A stretch of 64,000 nt of DNA from Adlercreutzia hattorii (GCF_011405655.1 NZ_AP022829.1:915001-979000), one strand, 5' to 3'; shown: positions 34,529-43,563, counted from the stretch's first letter. Numbers and translations: made by a program. Notes: generated from the sequence alone by a model not told the origin.

Positions 34529-35919
34529 TGGCCTCATCTGCTGCCAAGGTTGCTATTCCTTCGCGTTGCGAAAGGCCCGCGCCTGCGCCCGCACCGCTCT
34601 GGACGCGCAACTTCATCGCTGGCACCTTCCTGAACTTCTTCATCGCCGGCAACTACTTCATGCTCATGGTGGTCATGACCGCCTATGCGCTTACCGTGTA
34701 CCAGGCGCCGGCCGCCGTGGCTGCCTTCTGCGCCAGCGCCTTCATCGTGGGCACGCTGTTCTCGCGTTTCGCCGCCGCGCCGATGATGGAGCGCTTCGGA
34801 CGGCTGCCGCTGCTTATCGTCGGGTGCATCGCCGAGGTGGCGCTTTCGGCGTTGTACCTGCTGAACGAGCCGGTGGGCGCGCTCATCGGCGTGCGTCTGG
34901 CCCACGGGTTCTCCTACGGCGTGTGCTCCACCACCATCGCTACGGTCATTACCAGCGTGGTGCCGCCCGAGCGCAAGGGCGAGGGCATCGGGTACTTTAT
35001 GCTGTCCATCACCCTTGGCAGCGCCATCGGGCCCTTTGCGGGCATTTTCCTGGCGAACAACTTCGGCTATCCGGTGGTGTTCGTTGTGGCGAGCGTGCTC
35101 GTGGCTCTTTCCATTCCGGCGGCGCTGCTTCTGCGCCCCGCATCTTCCACGAAGGTGAAGGGGAGCGAAGCGGCCGCCGAGGCCGAGGTGGAAGCGGCCG
35201 CCGATGCCGTGGCCGGTGCGGTGGCGGAGGCCCCGGACGAGGAGGCGCGCGAAGATGCCGCCGCCAACCGCGACGAGGCGCTGGCGGCCTCTACCCGCGT
35301 GCCCTCCACTCATTTGGAAGAGAAGGTCGCCGCCAAGGTGGAGCATTCGCCGCTCGCCCGTTTCGTGGAAGCCGGCGTACTGCCCATCTCGGTGGTGTGC
35401 GGCCTTCTGTTCTTCGGCTATTCCAGCCTGCTCACGTTCCTCACGCCCTACGCCACTGAGATCGGCCTGGCCCGGGCCGCCAGCGTGTTCTTCGTCGTGT
35501 ACGCGCTGGCCATGTTCGTCACGCGCCCCTTCACCGGCCGCGCCTTCGACCGCGTGGGGCCTCATCCCGTCATGGTGCCGGCGTTCGTGTCCTTCGCGCT
35601 CGGCATGGTGGTGCTCGCCTTCGCGGCCAACGACTGGATGATCCTGGGGGCTGCGGCCCTGCTCGGCTTCGGCGTGGGCACCGTGCAGTCGTGCGGGTTG
35701 GCTATGGCCGTGCGCGTGACGAGCGATGCGCGCCTGTCGGTCGCCAACGCCACCTTCTACATGCTGCTCGACGTGGGCGTGGGTGTGGGCCCTATCTTGC
35801 TCGGCATCGTGGCGCCGCTCATAGGGTACGCGAATCTGTACCTCTGCATGGCCGTCGTAGGCGCGCTCGCCCTGGCCCTGTTCCTCGTTGTCGCCAAAAC
35901 AGAGAAGGGCGCGCGGTAG
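34528..35919 (+). CDS. MFS transporter with acidic central loop
   Basis: The 463-residue protein has 12 predicted helices and MFS signatures, for example RFAAAPMMERFGRLPLL between helices 2 and 3. The central cytoplasmic loop is a ~75-residue Ala/Glu/Asp-rich stretch (about 205-285), longer than usual. N-terminal residues 1-28 are Pro/Ala-rich. The start codon overlaps the uspA stop by one base. The substrate is unknown; staphylopine- or drug-efflux-like carriers have similar layout. Confidence 0.88.
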   Translation: MASSAAKVAIPSRCERPAPAPAPLWTRNFIAGTFLNFFIAGNYFMLMVVMTAYALTVYQAPAAVAAFCASAFIVGTLFSRFAAAPMMERFGRLPLLIVGCIAEVALSALYLLNEPVGALIGVRLAHGFSYGVCSTTIATVITSVVPPERKGEGIGYFMLSITLGSAIGPFAGIFLANNFGYPVVFVVASVLVALSIPAALLLRPASSTKVKGSEAAAEAEVEAAADAVAGAVAEAPDEEAREDAAANRDEALAASTRVPSTHLEEKVAAKVEHSPLARFVEAGVLPISVVCGLLFFGYSSLLTFLTPYATEIGLARAASVFFVVYALAMFVTRPFTGRAFDRVGPHPVMVPAFVSFALGMVVLAFAANDWMILGAAALLGFGVGTVQSCGLAMAVRVTSDARLSVANATFYMLLDVGVGVGPILLGIVAPLIGYANLYLCMAVVGALALALFLVVAKTEKGAR

Positions 35920-35966
35920 GGGAGGGTTCTCGCGGTTGCGTCTCCGTCTCTCAGCAGGCAATGAAA

Positions 35967-35990
35967 AAGCCGCTCCGGAGAGCGGCTTGC
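35967..35990 (+). terminator. Terminator after the MFS gene
   Basis: Stem AAGCCGCTC / GAGCGGCTT (35967-35975, 35980-35988) with a four-base loop, preceded by AAAA and followed by GCTTG. It may work in both directions, since the tRNA genes converge on it from the other strand. Confidence 0.8.
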
Positions 35991-36002
35991 TTGTGCGGAA
36001 AA

Positions 36003-36076
36003 TGGCTGGGGTACTAGGATTCGAACCTAGGTAGCTGGTACCAAAAACCAGAGTCCTGCCGTTGGACGATACCCCA
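36003..36076 (-). tRNA. tRNA-Gln (TTG)
   Basis: The minus-strand sequence folds as a full cloverleaf. The acceptor TGGGGTA pairs with TACCCCA, the T-arm carries GGTTCGAATCC, and the anticodon stem CTGGT/ACCAG holds the loop TTTTGGT, giving anticodon TTG. The CCA end is encoded. Confidence 0.96.
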
Positions 36077-36096
36077 GTGCCGTATCGAACGAAAAG

Positions 36097-36172
36097 TGGT
36101 GGGCCCTGCGGGGATCGAACCCGCGACCTTGGGATTAAAAGTCCCCTGCTCTACCGACTGAGCTAAAGGCCC
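36097..36172 (-). tRNA. tRNA-Lys (TTT)
   Basis: Cloverleaf on the minus strand: acceptor GGGCCTT, D-arm AGCTCAGTCGGTAGAGC, anticodon loop CTTTTAA with anticodon TTT, T-arm CGGGTTCGATCCCCG and encoded CCA. It lies 20 bases upstream of tRNA-Gln and probably shares its transcript. Confidence 0.97.
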
Positions 36173-36252
36173 ACTTCTTTACGCAATCGCATAGTCTAAC
36201 GCTCCGTGCGATTTCGGTCAATGAGCAATTGGCCCACGGGGCATCCCCGTTT

Positions 36253-36387
36253 TTGTGCAAAACACGGCAGATCTCGTAATTGGAGGTGTTGGATGAGGGG
36301 TTTGTGAAAAGTATGACCTGGGAAAACGTGTCTTCATTCTTGAAGAACGTGCGTTCCGCACTACGAGAACTACTGTGTTTTGCACAA
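36253..36387. repeat. Inverted-repeat element 3 (REPIN/MITE-like)
   Basis: Arms 36253-36283 and 36356-36387 are inverted copies starting TTGTGCAAAACAC and sharing TCTCGTA, with about 26 of 31 bases matching. They enclose ~70 bp without a credible ORF. The remainder of the gap to gshA (36388-36618) shows no clear feature beyond the gshA ribosome site. Confidence 0.65.
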
Positions 36388-36618
36388 TTGGAGGCATCGG
36401 AGGCCCAGAGCGTCGACGTGCCGGTGTGCCGCGGTGTCGGCGCGTCGGTGCGACAAAGCGCCGGGATGCAGGGTTGCAGAATAGTAGCGATGCGATGGTG
36501 TTTCGCGAGAGAGAAGTCGCAACTGGTAAACTTAACCGTGAACATCAGGGATAGCGGGGCCGCATGGCCGCCGCTTCAGGGCGTCGCGTCGACGCCCGAC
36601 GCATTTCGGGAGGCAACC

Positions 36619-37911
36619 ATGCTGCACGCCCACGATGAATCAGTTCGCGCCCACTTGCTGGAGGGCGGCTTCGGCCTGGAGAAAGAGTCGCTGCGCATCG
36701 ACGGCGGCGGCTTTCTCGCCCATACGCCGGCCGACTTCGCCGACGACGTGCACATCGTGCGCGATTTCTCCGAGAACCAGGTGGAAGTGAACACGCCGGT
36801 GTGCGCCACGCCGGCCGAGGCGATCCAATCGCTGGAGCACTACAACGGCCTCGTGCAGCGGGCCATCGCGAATTTGCCCGAGCGCGAGCTTTTGTGGCCC
36901 TTCTCGAACCCGCCCTATATCCTGAACGAGAAGGACATCCCCATCGCCCAGTACTTCGGCGACGATGCCGGCAAGACGGAATACCGCGAGTACCTCTCCG
37001 ACCGCTACGGCCGCTACAAGATGGCCTTTTCCGGCATTCACCTGAACTACTCTTTCGGCGAGGCGCTGCTGCGTGCCGACTACGAGCTCGCCCGCGCGGA
37101 GAGTCCCGACGCCCCCGCCATTTTCGAGGCCTACCGCGACCAGTTCTACGTGCGCCTGGCCGAGAACTGCGTGGCCTACAGTTGGATTCTCACCGCGGTC
37201 ATGGCCGCGAGCCCGGTGTGCGACTCCTCCTTCGTGGAGAAGGGCCGCATCGGCGGCGACCTCTTCCAGGGCCTGGCCACCGTACGCTGTTCGGAGCTCG
37301 GTTACTGGAACTTCTTCGCGCCCATTCTCGATTATACGAGTGCGGCGGCCTACGCCGATTCCATCCAGTCCTACATCGACAGCGGCATGATTCGCTACCC
37401 CTCCGAGCTCTATTACCCCATCCGGCTGAAAAACTTCGGCCCCTACAGCCTGGAGGGCTTAAAAGAGGGCATCAGCCACATCGAGCTGCGCATGGTGGAC
37501 TTGAACCCGCTCGTCCGTTCCGGTATCGACGAGCGCGACGTGCTGTTCAGCCAGCTGTTTTTGGTATGGGCCGCCGCCCAAGCGCCGGCGAACCTCACGG
37601 TGAAGGACCAGGTGCAGGCCGTGCAAAACTTCAAGAACGCCGCCCACTACGATTTGAAGACCGTGAAGATCGTCATGCCCGACGGCACCGCCTGCTCGGT
37701 GGTGAAGGCTGCCAAGCGTATCATCGATGCCATGGAAGCGTTCTTCGATGACTTCGGCACCTCGGTCCACGAATGCCTGGCCTTCCAGCGCCTGAAGTTC
37801 GAGGACCCTCACACTCGCTACGCCTGGAAGATCCGCGAGGAATACGGCCAGGGCTTCGTAGCCCGCGGCCTGCAACTGGCCCGCAAGCTCCAGAAAGGGT
37901 ACGTGGAGTAG
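36619..37911 (+). CDS. gshA: Glutamate-cysteine ligase (GshA-like)
   Basis: This would make gamma-glutamylcysteine from glutamate and cysteine with ATP. The 430-residue product resembles the class-I-type GshA domain: GGFGLEKESLRID, DFSENQVEVNTP, LWPFSNPP, FSGIHLNYSF and ELRMVDLNPL. It matches the ligase half of bifunctional GshAB; no ATP-grasp glutathione synthetase domain follows. GGGAGG lies before ATG 36619; the longer frame from 36280 crosses repeat element 3 and is not similar. Whether the cell makes glutathione or stops at gamma-Glu-Cys cannot be told here. Confidence 0.9.
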   Translation: MLHAHDESVRAHLLEGGFGLEKESLRIDGGGFLAHTPADFADDVHIVRDFSENQVEVNTPVCATPAEAIQSLEHYNGLVQRAIANLPERELLWPFSNPPYILNEKDIPIAQYFGDDAGKTEYREYLSDRYGRYKMAFSGIHLNYSFGEALLRADYELARAESPDAPAIFEAYRDQFYVRLAENCVAYSWILTAVMAASPVCDSSFVEKGRIGGDLFQGLATVRCSELGYWNFFAPILDYTSAAAYADSIQSYIDSGMIRYPSELYYPIRLKNFGPYSLEGLKEGISHIELRMVDLNPLVRSGIDERDVLFSQLFLVWAAAQAPANLTVKDQVQAVQNFKNAAHYDLKTVKIVMPDGTACSVVKAAKRIIDAMEAFFDDFGTSVHECLAFQRLKFEDPHTRYAWKIREEYGQGFVARGLQLARKLQKGYVE

Positions 37912-37920
37912 GGAAGGACC

Positions 37921-38487
37921 CTATCCGAAGATGGCTTTCAAGGCCATGTCACGGGTGGCTTTCATGTTGATCTTGCAGCCGCGGAGCATGATGTCGCCGA
38001 TGCCGTAGATGAAGATGCCCAAGTACTGCTTGGCCGCATCGATGTCCATATCGGCCGAAACGGCGCCGATTGCCTTTCCATGCTCCAGCGCAGTTGCGAA
38101 TATGGCGCAGGTCTCGTCGTACTGGGCCTGGGCGCTCTCGGTGATGGCCGGAATCTGCCCCGACGTCGATTCGACGGTGGCAACGAACCGGGCCCGCTGC
38201 TCATCGTTGCGCAAATTGCTGGTGATGCTCGCAATGAGGGCCGCGAAGGCCTGCTTGAACTCGGCGGGCTCCGTGCAGCCGAGCGCTTCGTCGGCGCTCA
38301 CGTTGATGAGCGGGTCGATCATCTCGTAGGTGGCCAGCAGCAGGTCCTCTTTGGAAGAGAAGTGGTAGTAGAGGGCCGGCCTCGTGATGCCGAGCTCTTC
38401 GGCGATGGCTCCCATGGAGGTGTGGTTGTAGCCCTTCTCCGCGAAGGCCCGATAGGCGATTTCCAGTATTTGATCTCGTGTTGACAT
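37921..38487 (-). CDS. TetR-family transcriptional regulator
   Basis: The 188-residue protein has an N-terminal TetR HTH (RDQILEIAYRAFAEKGY...TSMGAIAEELGITRPALYYHFSSKEDL) and a helical ligand-binding domain. The ATG at 38487 follows GAGGAAAA. It is divergent from the deiminase gene across a 220-bp region with several palindromes, so it most likely controls that cluster and itself. The ligand is presumably a guanidino or ureido compound, or a polyamine (inference). Confidence 0.92.
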   Translation of the reverse strand: MSTRDQILEIAYRAFAEKGYNHTSMGAIAEELGITRPALYYHFSSKEDLLLATYEMIDPLINVSADEALGCTEPAEFKQAFAALIASITSNLRNDEQRARFVATVESTSGQIPAITESAQAQYDETCAIFATALEHGKAIGAVSADMDIDAAKQYLGIFIYGIGDIMLRGCKINMKATRDMALKAIFG

Positions 38488-38563
38488 GGGGTTTTCCTCG
38501 CTCTGCAACCAATAGACTCGTTCGCTCGAAGCTTTTTCGATCGCCTATATATTACCTGAAATC

Positions 38564-38658
38564 TTTACAGCGTGTAAAAAAACTTACACATTGTAAAAAA
38601 ATCCATTGACTTTGAGCGGGAAGGTCACTATAGTTTGCCTTACTTACAGTAAGTAAGG
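38564..38658 (+). promoter_or_regulatory. Divergent promoter/operator region of the deiminase cluster
   Basis: For the deiminase gene, TTGACT (38606-38611) and TATAGT (38629-38634) are 17 bases apart. Just downstream is a perfect 21-base palindrome with half-sites CCTTACTTAC and GTAAGTAAGG around one A (38638-38658), well placed to block transcription. Two further palindromes, TTTACA-GCG-TGTAAA (38564-38578) and TTACA-CAT-TGTAA (38584-38596), lie towards tetR. Half-sites are related (TTACA/TTAC), suggesting one TetR protein binds all three. Confidence 0.75.
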
Positions 38659-38707
38659 AACAAGAGGGGCGTTCGCAAGAGCGCGGGCAGGACGAAAGGA
38701 GCAGCAA

Positions 38708-40009
38708 GTGGAAATTGAGAAGTTCCGATTCCCGGGAGAGTTCGAACCGCAGACCGACGTGTTCATCAACTGGCTTCCCGACTATTGCGCCGGTGAGGAC
38801 GGCGACAAGGGTCGTGAGGTGCTCGTCGAGGTGGTGAAGAATCTGCTGGGTCACGTGAACGTTCATGTGAACTGCGGCTGCGAGACCTCCCTTGAGGCCT
38901 GCAAGCAGATGCTGGCCGATGCGGGTGTGGATGTGTCCGACCCCGATACCGAGGGTCAGCGCAACACCGCCGCTGACAACGGGGATGAGAAGTTCAGCCC
39001 CTTCATCCGCTTCACCCAGTTCGACGACTGGAGCGTGTCCATCCGCGACAACGGCCCCGATGTCATGATCGACGACGAGGGCAACACGCTGGCTGTGAAC
39101 ATGCGCTGGAGCAACTACTCCAACAACGACAAGATGGAGCCTGCCCAGCAGCTGGCCCGTCGCTGCGGGGCACAGATGGCCATCGACCTGGATGTGTTCG
39201 ATGCCATTAACTCCGATATGGTGTCCGAAGGCGGCAATCGCGAGTTCAATGGCGCCGGAGTGATGATCGCCGTGGAGGACACCGAGGTCAACAAGCGCAA
39301 TCCCGAGTACACCAAACAAGAGATCGAGCAGGAGTACAAGCGCGTGTGGAACCTGGACAAGATCATCTGGATCCCGCAGCCGCTGCTCGAAGACGACGAC
39401 ATACGCAAGGGGCCCATCGACGAGCTGGCCGACGGCACGCTCGTATGGCCCGGCTCCTTCGCCGCCCATGCCGACGAGTACTGCCGCTTCGTGGGCGAGG
39501 ACACGGTGCTTCTGGCCGAGGTGACCGACGAGGAGGCCGCCGAGAGTCCTGTCAGCGCCGAGAACAAGCGCCGCATCGACGCCGCCTACGAGATCCTCAA
39601 GAACGAGACGCTGCCCGACGGCCGCCCGCTGAAGATCGTGCGCATGCCCTTCCCGGAGCATCTCATCTTTCGCGGCAGCCAGGACAACCCCACGGTCATG
39701 GGCTGGAAGCAGTTCTTCGACGAGAACGGCGGCGTGGCCTTCGACGGTACCCCGTGGCCCGAGGGCGACTACTGCTTCGTCAACTCCTGCAGCTACTGCA
39801 ACTTCCTCGTGTGCAACGACGTGGTGTTGGGCCAGCGCTACTGGCACGAGGGCATGGATCCGAAGATCAAGGAGAAGGACGAGCGCGCCAAGGCGGTGCT
39901 CGAGAGCGTGTTCCCCGGCCGCGAGGTCGTCATGCTGGACACGTACTGCCTGAACCTGTTCGGCGGCGGCGTGCACTGCTGGACCAAGAACGTGGCAATG
40001 CCCCAATAA
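38708..40009 (+). CDS. Agmatine deiminase / peptidylarginine-deiminase-like guanidino hydrolase
   Basis: This family hydrolyses a guanidino group to a ureido group plus ammonia, for example agmatine to N-carbamoylputrescine. The 433-residue protein keeps SIRDNGPDVM (Asp114), AAHADEYCRFV (His254) and the C-terminal GGGVHCWT nucleophile Cys424. It is ~65 residues longer than typical AguA. It also lacks the usual GFNAWGG and EGGSIHVDGEG wording (here MRWSNY and SEGGNREFNGAG), so the substrate may not be agmatine. GTG 38708 follows GAAAGGAG. A carbamoyltransferase gene follows at once, matching an agmatine-deiminase-type pathway. Confidence 0.82.
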   Translation: MEIEKFRFPGEFEPQTDVFINWLPDYCAGEDGDKGREVLVEVVKNLLGHVNVHVNCGCETSLEACKQMLADAGVDVSDPDTEGQRNTAADNGDEKFSPFIRFTQFDDWSVSIRDNGPDVMIDDEGNTLAVNMRWSNYSNNDKMEPAQQLARRCGAQMAIDLDVFDAINSDMVSEGGNREFNGAGVMIAVEDTEVNKRNPEYTKQEIEQEYKRVWNLDKIIWIPQPLLEDDDIRKGPIDELADGTLVWPGSFAAHADEYCRFVGEDTVLLAEVTDEEAAESPVSAENKRRIDAAYEILKNETLPDGRPLKIVRMPFPEHLIFRGSQDNPTVMGWKQFFDENGGVAFDGTPWPEGDYCFVNSCSYCNFLVCNDVVLGQRYWHEGMDPKIKEKDERAKAVLESVFPGREVVMLDTYCLNLFGGGVHCWTKNVAMPQ

Positions 40010-40054
40010 CGTGAGTTCGCAAGGGAAGAAAACAAGAGGAAAGGAATCTCACCC

Positions 40055-41137
40055 ATGCTTAACAACTTCGTAGGAAAGGACATCATCAACATCGGCGACA
40101 TGACCCCCGACCAGTTCCAGTACCTGCTGGATCTGTCCAAGATGCTGAAGGCCGAGAAGATGACCGGCGTCGATCACGCCCGCTTCCACAACAAGAACGT
40201 GGTGGCCCACTTCGAGTGGGAGTCGACCCGCACCCGCTGCGCCTTCGAGACCTCCTGCCATGACCTGGGCCTGGGCTTCACCTACCTGTCCAACTCGCAC
40301 TTCGGCAACAAGGAGACGGTGAAGGACTCCATCCGCGTGTTCAGCGAGATGTACGACGCCATCGTGCTGCGCGCCCAGCGCGAGGAGGCCTACGTGCGCG
40401 AGGTGGCCGACATCGCCACCATTCCAGTCATCAACGCCTGCTGCGAGGGCGACCATCCCACCCAGATGCTGGCCGACGCCCTCACCATGCAGGAGCTTTT
40501 GGGCAACCTGAAGGGCCGCAAGCTGGCCTTCGTGGGCAACTGCGCCACCACCGCCATGTGGTACGGCCGCCTGTGCGCGCTTCTGGGCATGGACTTCTAC
40601 GCCGTGGGCCCCGACGACGAGCGCTACCAGCTGTGCGACTCCTTCAAGGAGAACATCGAGGACCTGTTCGACAAGTGGGCACCGAACAACGAGATCGTGC
40701 TCACCTCCGACAAGGAGAAGCTGAAGGGCATGGACGTGGTGACCACCGAGTGCTGGATCTACCAGAACCCCGACGTGCACGACGAGGACCTGGCCGCCAC
40801 CGGCGACTGGACGAGCTTGGAGTACTCTTACGACGCGTGGCTGCGCCACTCCGACATCATGGAGCCCTACCGCGTGACGAGCGACCTGATGGAAGATTAC
40901 GTGAAGAACCCCGACTGCCTGGTCATGCATATGCTGCCGGCCTACCACAACGCCGACATGAAGCTGATGCAGAAGTTCCTGGCCGAGGCCAAGAACGAGC
41001 GCGACCGCCGCATCCTCACCGAGGGCATCTGCATCTCCGACGAGTGCTTCGAGAAGCACGCCAGCGAGATCTTCCGCGAGGCCGGCAACCGCCAGCCCAC
41101 CATCAAGGCCTGCCTGGCCGCTGTTCTGGGCATCTAG
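40055..41137 (+). CDS. Ornithine/putrescine carbamoyltransferase-like enzyme with altered substrate loops
   Basis: This family transfers a carbamoyl group between carbamoyl phosphate and an amine; in catabolic operons it runs backwards on citrulline or carbamoylputrescine. The 360-residue product keeps the carbamoyl-phosphate site STRTR (57-61) and HPTQ (134-137). The ornithine-type HCLP motif reads HMLP (292-295), losing the active-site Cys. The SMG substrate loop (TDxWxSMG in ornithine enzymes) is replaced by TTECWIYQNPD (230-240). So the amine is probably neither ornithine nor a standard putrescine. No carbamate kinase gene is present nearby. GGAAAGGAA precedes ATG 40055. Confidence 0.85.
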   Translation: MLNNFVGKDIINIGDMTPDQFQYLLDLSKMLKAEKMTGVDHARFHNKNVVAHFEWESTRTRCAFETSCHDLGLGFTYLSNSHFGNKETVKDSIRVFSEMYDAIVLRAQREEAYVREVADIATIPVINACCEGDHPTQMLADALTMQELLGNLKGRKLAFVGNCATTAMWYGRLCALLGMDFYAVGPDDERYQLCDSFKENIEDLFDKWAPNNEIVLTSDKEKLKGMDVVTTECWIYQNPDVHDEDLAATGDWTSLEYSYDAWLRHSDIMEPYRVTSDLMEDYVKNPDCLVMHMLPAYHNADMKLMQKFLAEAKNERDRRILTEGICISDECFEKHASEIFREAGNRQPTIKACLAAVLGI

Positions 41138-41199
41138 TCGTCGACTCACCACGGGCGGGCGGCCCGCGCGGCTGCCCGCCGTTCCCGTAAGGAGAAAGC

Positions 41200-42498
41200 A
41201 TGTCTACTGAAGTAGCAAAGAAAAGCGGAAGCGGCTACGCCTGGCTCGTCATGGTCGGCTTTGGCATGGTCATGTGCGCCACTATCGGCGCCATCACCGT
41301 CATGGGCGGCCTGTTCTACTATCCGGTGTGCGAGGAGCTGGGCTTCGATCTGTCATCGTTCACCCTGTACGTGACGCTATCCATGGTGTTCATGGCGCTG
41401 GGCATGCCCATCTGCGGCAAGATCATGGCATCGGGCAAAATCAAGCTGTCGGTGCTCATGACCGTGGCCGTGCTGCTGGAGCTCGTTCCCTTCGCCTGCA
41501 TGTCCATGTTCACCGAGATGTGGATGTGGTTTGTGGCGGCTGTGCCCATCGGCTTCGGCCTGTCGGCCACCAGCACCGTGACCGCTGCGCCCACCCTGGG
41601 CAACTGGTTCCACAAGAAGACCGGTTTCGCCATTGGCATGATCTTCACCATCCAGAGTATCTTTGTGGCGGTGGCGAGCCCCATTTTCAGCAACATGATC
41701 GAGATGCTCGGTTGGCGCATGAGCTACGTGGTGCTGGCCATCATCGCCGCGGTCATGGCCCTGCCCTTCACCATCTTCGTCATTCGCTATCGTCCCGAGG
41801 ACAAGGGCATGCTGCCCTACGGCTACGACCCGAACGCCGTTGAGGAAGAGGGTGGCGCGGTCGCCGAGACCGGCGTGCCCTACAAACTGGCCCTGCGCTC
41901 GGTGCCCTTCGTGATGGCCGTCCTCGTGGTCATGATGTCCATGACCATCTCGAACATGAACGTGGTGTTCCCCACCTATGCCGAGGTAGTTGGCCTTGGC
42001 GCCATTGTGGGCGGCTTCATGGTGACGGCGGCAAGCCTTGCCGATATCGCTCTCAATCCCATCCTGGGCACCACGGCCGACAAGTTCGGCCCCACCAAGT
42101 CGTTCATCGGCTGGACCGTGGTCACCATGGTGTCGTTCGTCATCCTGTACTTCAGCGTGAACAGCCCCATTCTGGCCATCGTGGGCGCGGGCATCAACGA
42201 TGTCATGTACGCGCTCTGCGGCGTGGGCCTAGCCACCTTCACCATGGCCTGGTTCGGCAAGAAGGACTATGAGCGCATCTTCTCCACGGTCATGATGTTC
42301 GGCTATCTTGTTGCCAGCCTGGGCGTGCCCATCATGATGAAGATCTACGAGGTTACCGGTGCCTTCGAGAACGTGTTCGTCTTCGGGTTCATCGTCTGCG
42401 CCATCATCATCGTATGCCTGCTGGTGGGCGAGAAGCAGTCCGCGAAGCTGCCCCAGGAAACCGTCGAGGTTGCCGCCGAGGCCGCCCCGCAGGAGTAA
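41200..42498 (+). CDS. OFA-type MFS transporter (deiminase cluster)
   Basis: The 432-residue protein has 12 helices and the OFA (oxalate/formate antiporter-like) MFS style: YAWLVMVGFGMVMCATIG, then GNWFHKKTGFAIGM between helices 4 and 5. It lies 62 bases after the carbamoyltransferase gene, probably in one operon, and may exchange the guanidino substrate for its product (inference). A strong terminator follows. The MFS gene at 43564 is a close paralogue, sharing RYRPEDKGxLPYGY and FPTYAEVVGLGAxVGG. Confidence 0.9.
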   Translation: MSTEVAKKSGSGYAWLVMVGFGMVMCATIGAITVMGGLFYYPVCEELGFDLSSFTLYVTLSMVFMALGMPICGKIMASGKIKLSVLMTVAVLLELVPFACMSMFTEMWMWFVAAVPIGFGLSATSTVTAAPTLGNWFHKKTGFAIGMIFTIQSIFVAVASPIFSNMIEMLGWRMSYVVLAIIAAVMALPFTIFVIRYRPEDKGMLPYGYDPNAVEEEGGAVAETGVPYKLALRSVPFVMAVLVVMMSMTISNMNVVFPTYAEVVGLGAIVGGFMVTAASLADIALNPILGTTADKFGPTKSFIGWTVVTMVSFVILYFSVNSPILAIVGAGINDVMYALCGVGLATFTMAWFGKKDYERIFSTVMMFGYLVASLGVPIMMKIYEVTGAFENVFVFGFIVCAIIIVCLLVGEKQSAKLPQETVEVAAEAAPQE

Positions 42499-42503
42499 GC
42501 CCC

Positions 42504-42539
42504 AAAGCCACCTGCCCTTGTGCCGGGCAGGTGGCTTTT
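42504..42539 (+). terminator. Terminator of the deiminase operon
   Basis: A 14-base perfect stem AAAGCCACCTGCCC / GGGCAGGTGGCTTT (42504-42517, 42525-42538) with a seven-base loop ends in TTTTC. Confidence 0.92.
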
Positions 42540-42570
42540 CGCGTTTTCCGATTCTCGAGAAAAGGAGAGG

Positions 42571-43512
42571 ATGAGGGGAATGACCTATCGCTACCATCCC
42601 GAGCTCCAGGAGCTCGTAGACGACCCCGCGGGCTTCCCGCCTGCGGAGAAGTTCGTGGGAACCCTTGAGGAAATGCGCGCGTTCGCCGACCCCCTCTACG
42701 CCGAGATGCGGGACTTGCCGCTGGCGGAGGGGGTCGTGGCGCGTGATGTGGAGATTGAGACGGCCGACGGCTATCCCATGCGGGCCCGCTGGTACCGGAA
42801 GGAGGGGTCGGACGCGCGCTCGGCGGTGATGTACGTCCACGGGGGCGGCATGATCCTCATGGGCATCGACGAGATGGACGCGGATATCTCGCGCTATGTG
42901 GCCCTAAGCGGCGTGCCGTTTCTGTCCATCGGCTACCGCCTGGCGCCCGAGCATCCGCGCCCCCAGGCCGAGGATGCCCTCGACGGGTACCTGTGGCTCA
43001 TCGGCCATGCGGACGAGCTGGGCATCGATGCGCACCGCGTTGCCATCATGGGCGACAGCGGCGGCGCGGGCATTGCGGCGGGGGCCGCTATCCTCGCGCG
43101 CGACAGAGGCGTGCCGCTGGCCAAGCAGATTCTCATCTACCCCATGCTGGACGACCGAACCGTGGCCTGCGACGATGAGCTTGACGGCCTTGCACACGTG
43201 TGGTTCGCGGAGAACAACAAGATGGCCTGGGAGGCCGTGCTGGGCGAGCGCCGGGGAACCGATGAAGTGCTGCCCTGCGAGGCCCCGGCGCGCAACGAGA
43301 GCTTCGAGGGCCTGGCGCCGGCTTTCCTGGAGGTGGGCGAGCTCGACCTGTTCCGCGACGAAACCATCGAGTACGCGAAGCGCCTGATGGCGGCTCACGT
43401 TCCCGTCGAGCTCCATGTGCTCACGGGCCTCACGCACACCTTCGACACGTTCCCGCTGCCCATTGCCGACAAGGCCTTCGAGTACCGGTCCTATGTAATC
43501 TCGCAGCTGTGA
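42571..43512 (+). CDS. Alpha/beta hydrolase (HSL-type esterase)
   Basis: The 313-residue cytosolic protein has the hormone-sensitive-lipase oxyanion motif YVHGGGMIL and the nucleophile elbow GDSGGAG. It also has an acid region near ELDLFRDE and the C-terminal catalytic histidine in GLTHTFDT. It hydrolyses an ester or amide; the substrate is unknown. Two starts compete: ATG 42571 directly after AAAGGAGAGG and ATG 42580, nine bases further. It begins 32 bases after the terminator of the deiminase operon and is followed by an MFS paralogue. Confidence 0.87.
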   Translation: MRGMTYRYHPELQELVDDPAGFPPAEKFVGTLEEMRAFADPLYAEMRDLPLAEGVVARDVEIETADGYPMRARWYRKEGSDARSAVMYVHGGGMILMGIDEMDADISRYVALSGVPFLSIGYRLAPEHPRPQAEDALDGYLWLIGHADELGIDAHRVAIMGDSGGAGIAAGAAILARDRGVPLAKQILIYPMLDDRTVACDDELDGLAHVWFAENNKMAWEAVLGERRGTDEVLPCEAPARNESFEGLAPAFLEVGELDLFRDETIEYAKRLMAAHVPVELHVLTGLTHTFDTFPLPIADKAFEYRSYVISQL

Positions 43513-43563
43513 GAGATCGACTTTGGAAACGAATCTTCGAGCTTAGAAACGGAGTTGGATGCA

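Noticed and set aside
36280-36618. 113-residue N-terminal extension of gshA
   Set aside because: The frame crosses repeat element 3, has no similarity to the family, and a strong ribosome site marks ATG 36619.
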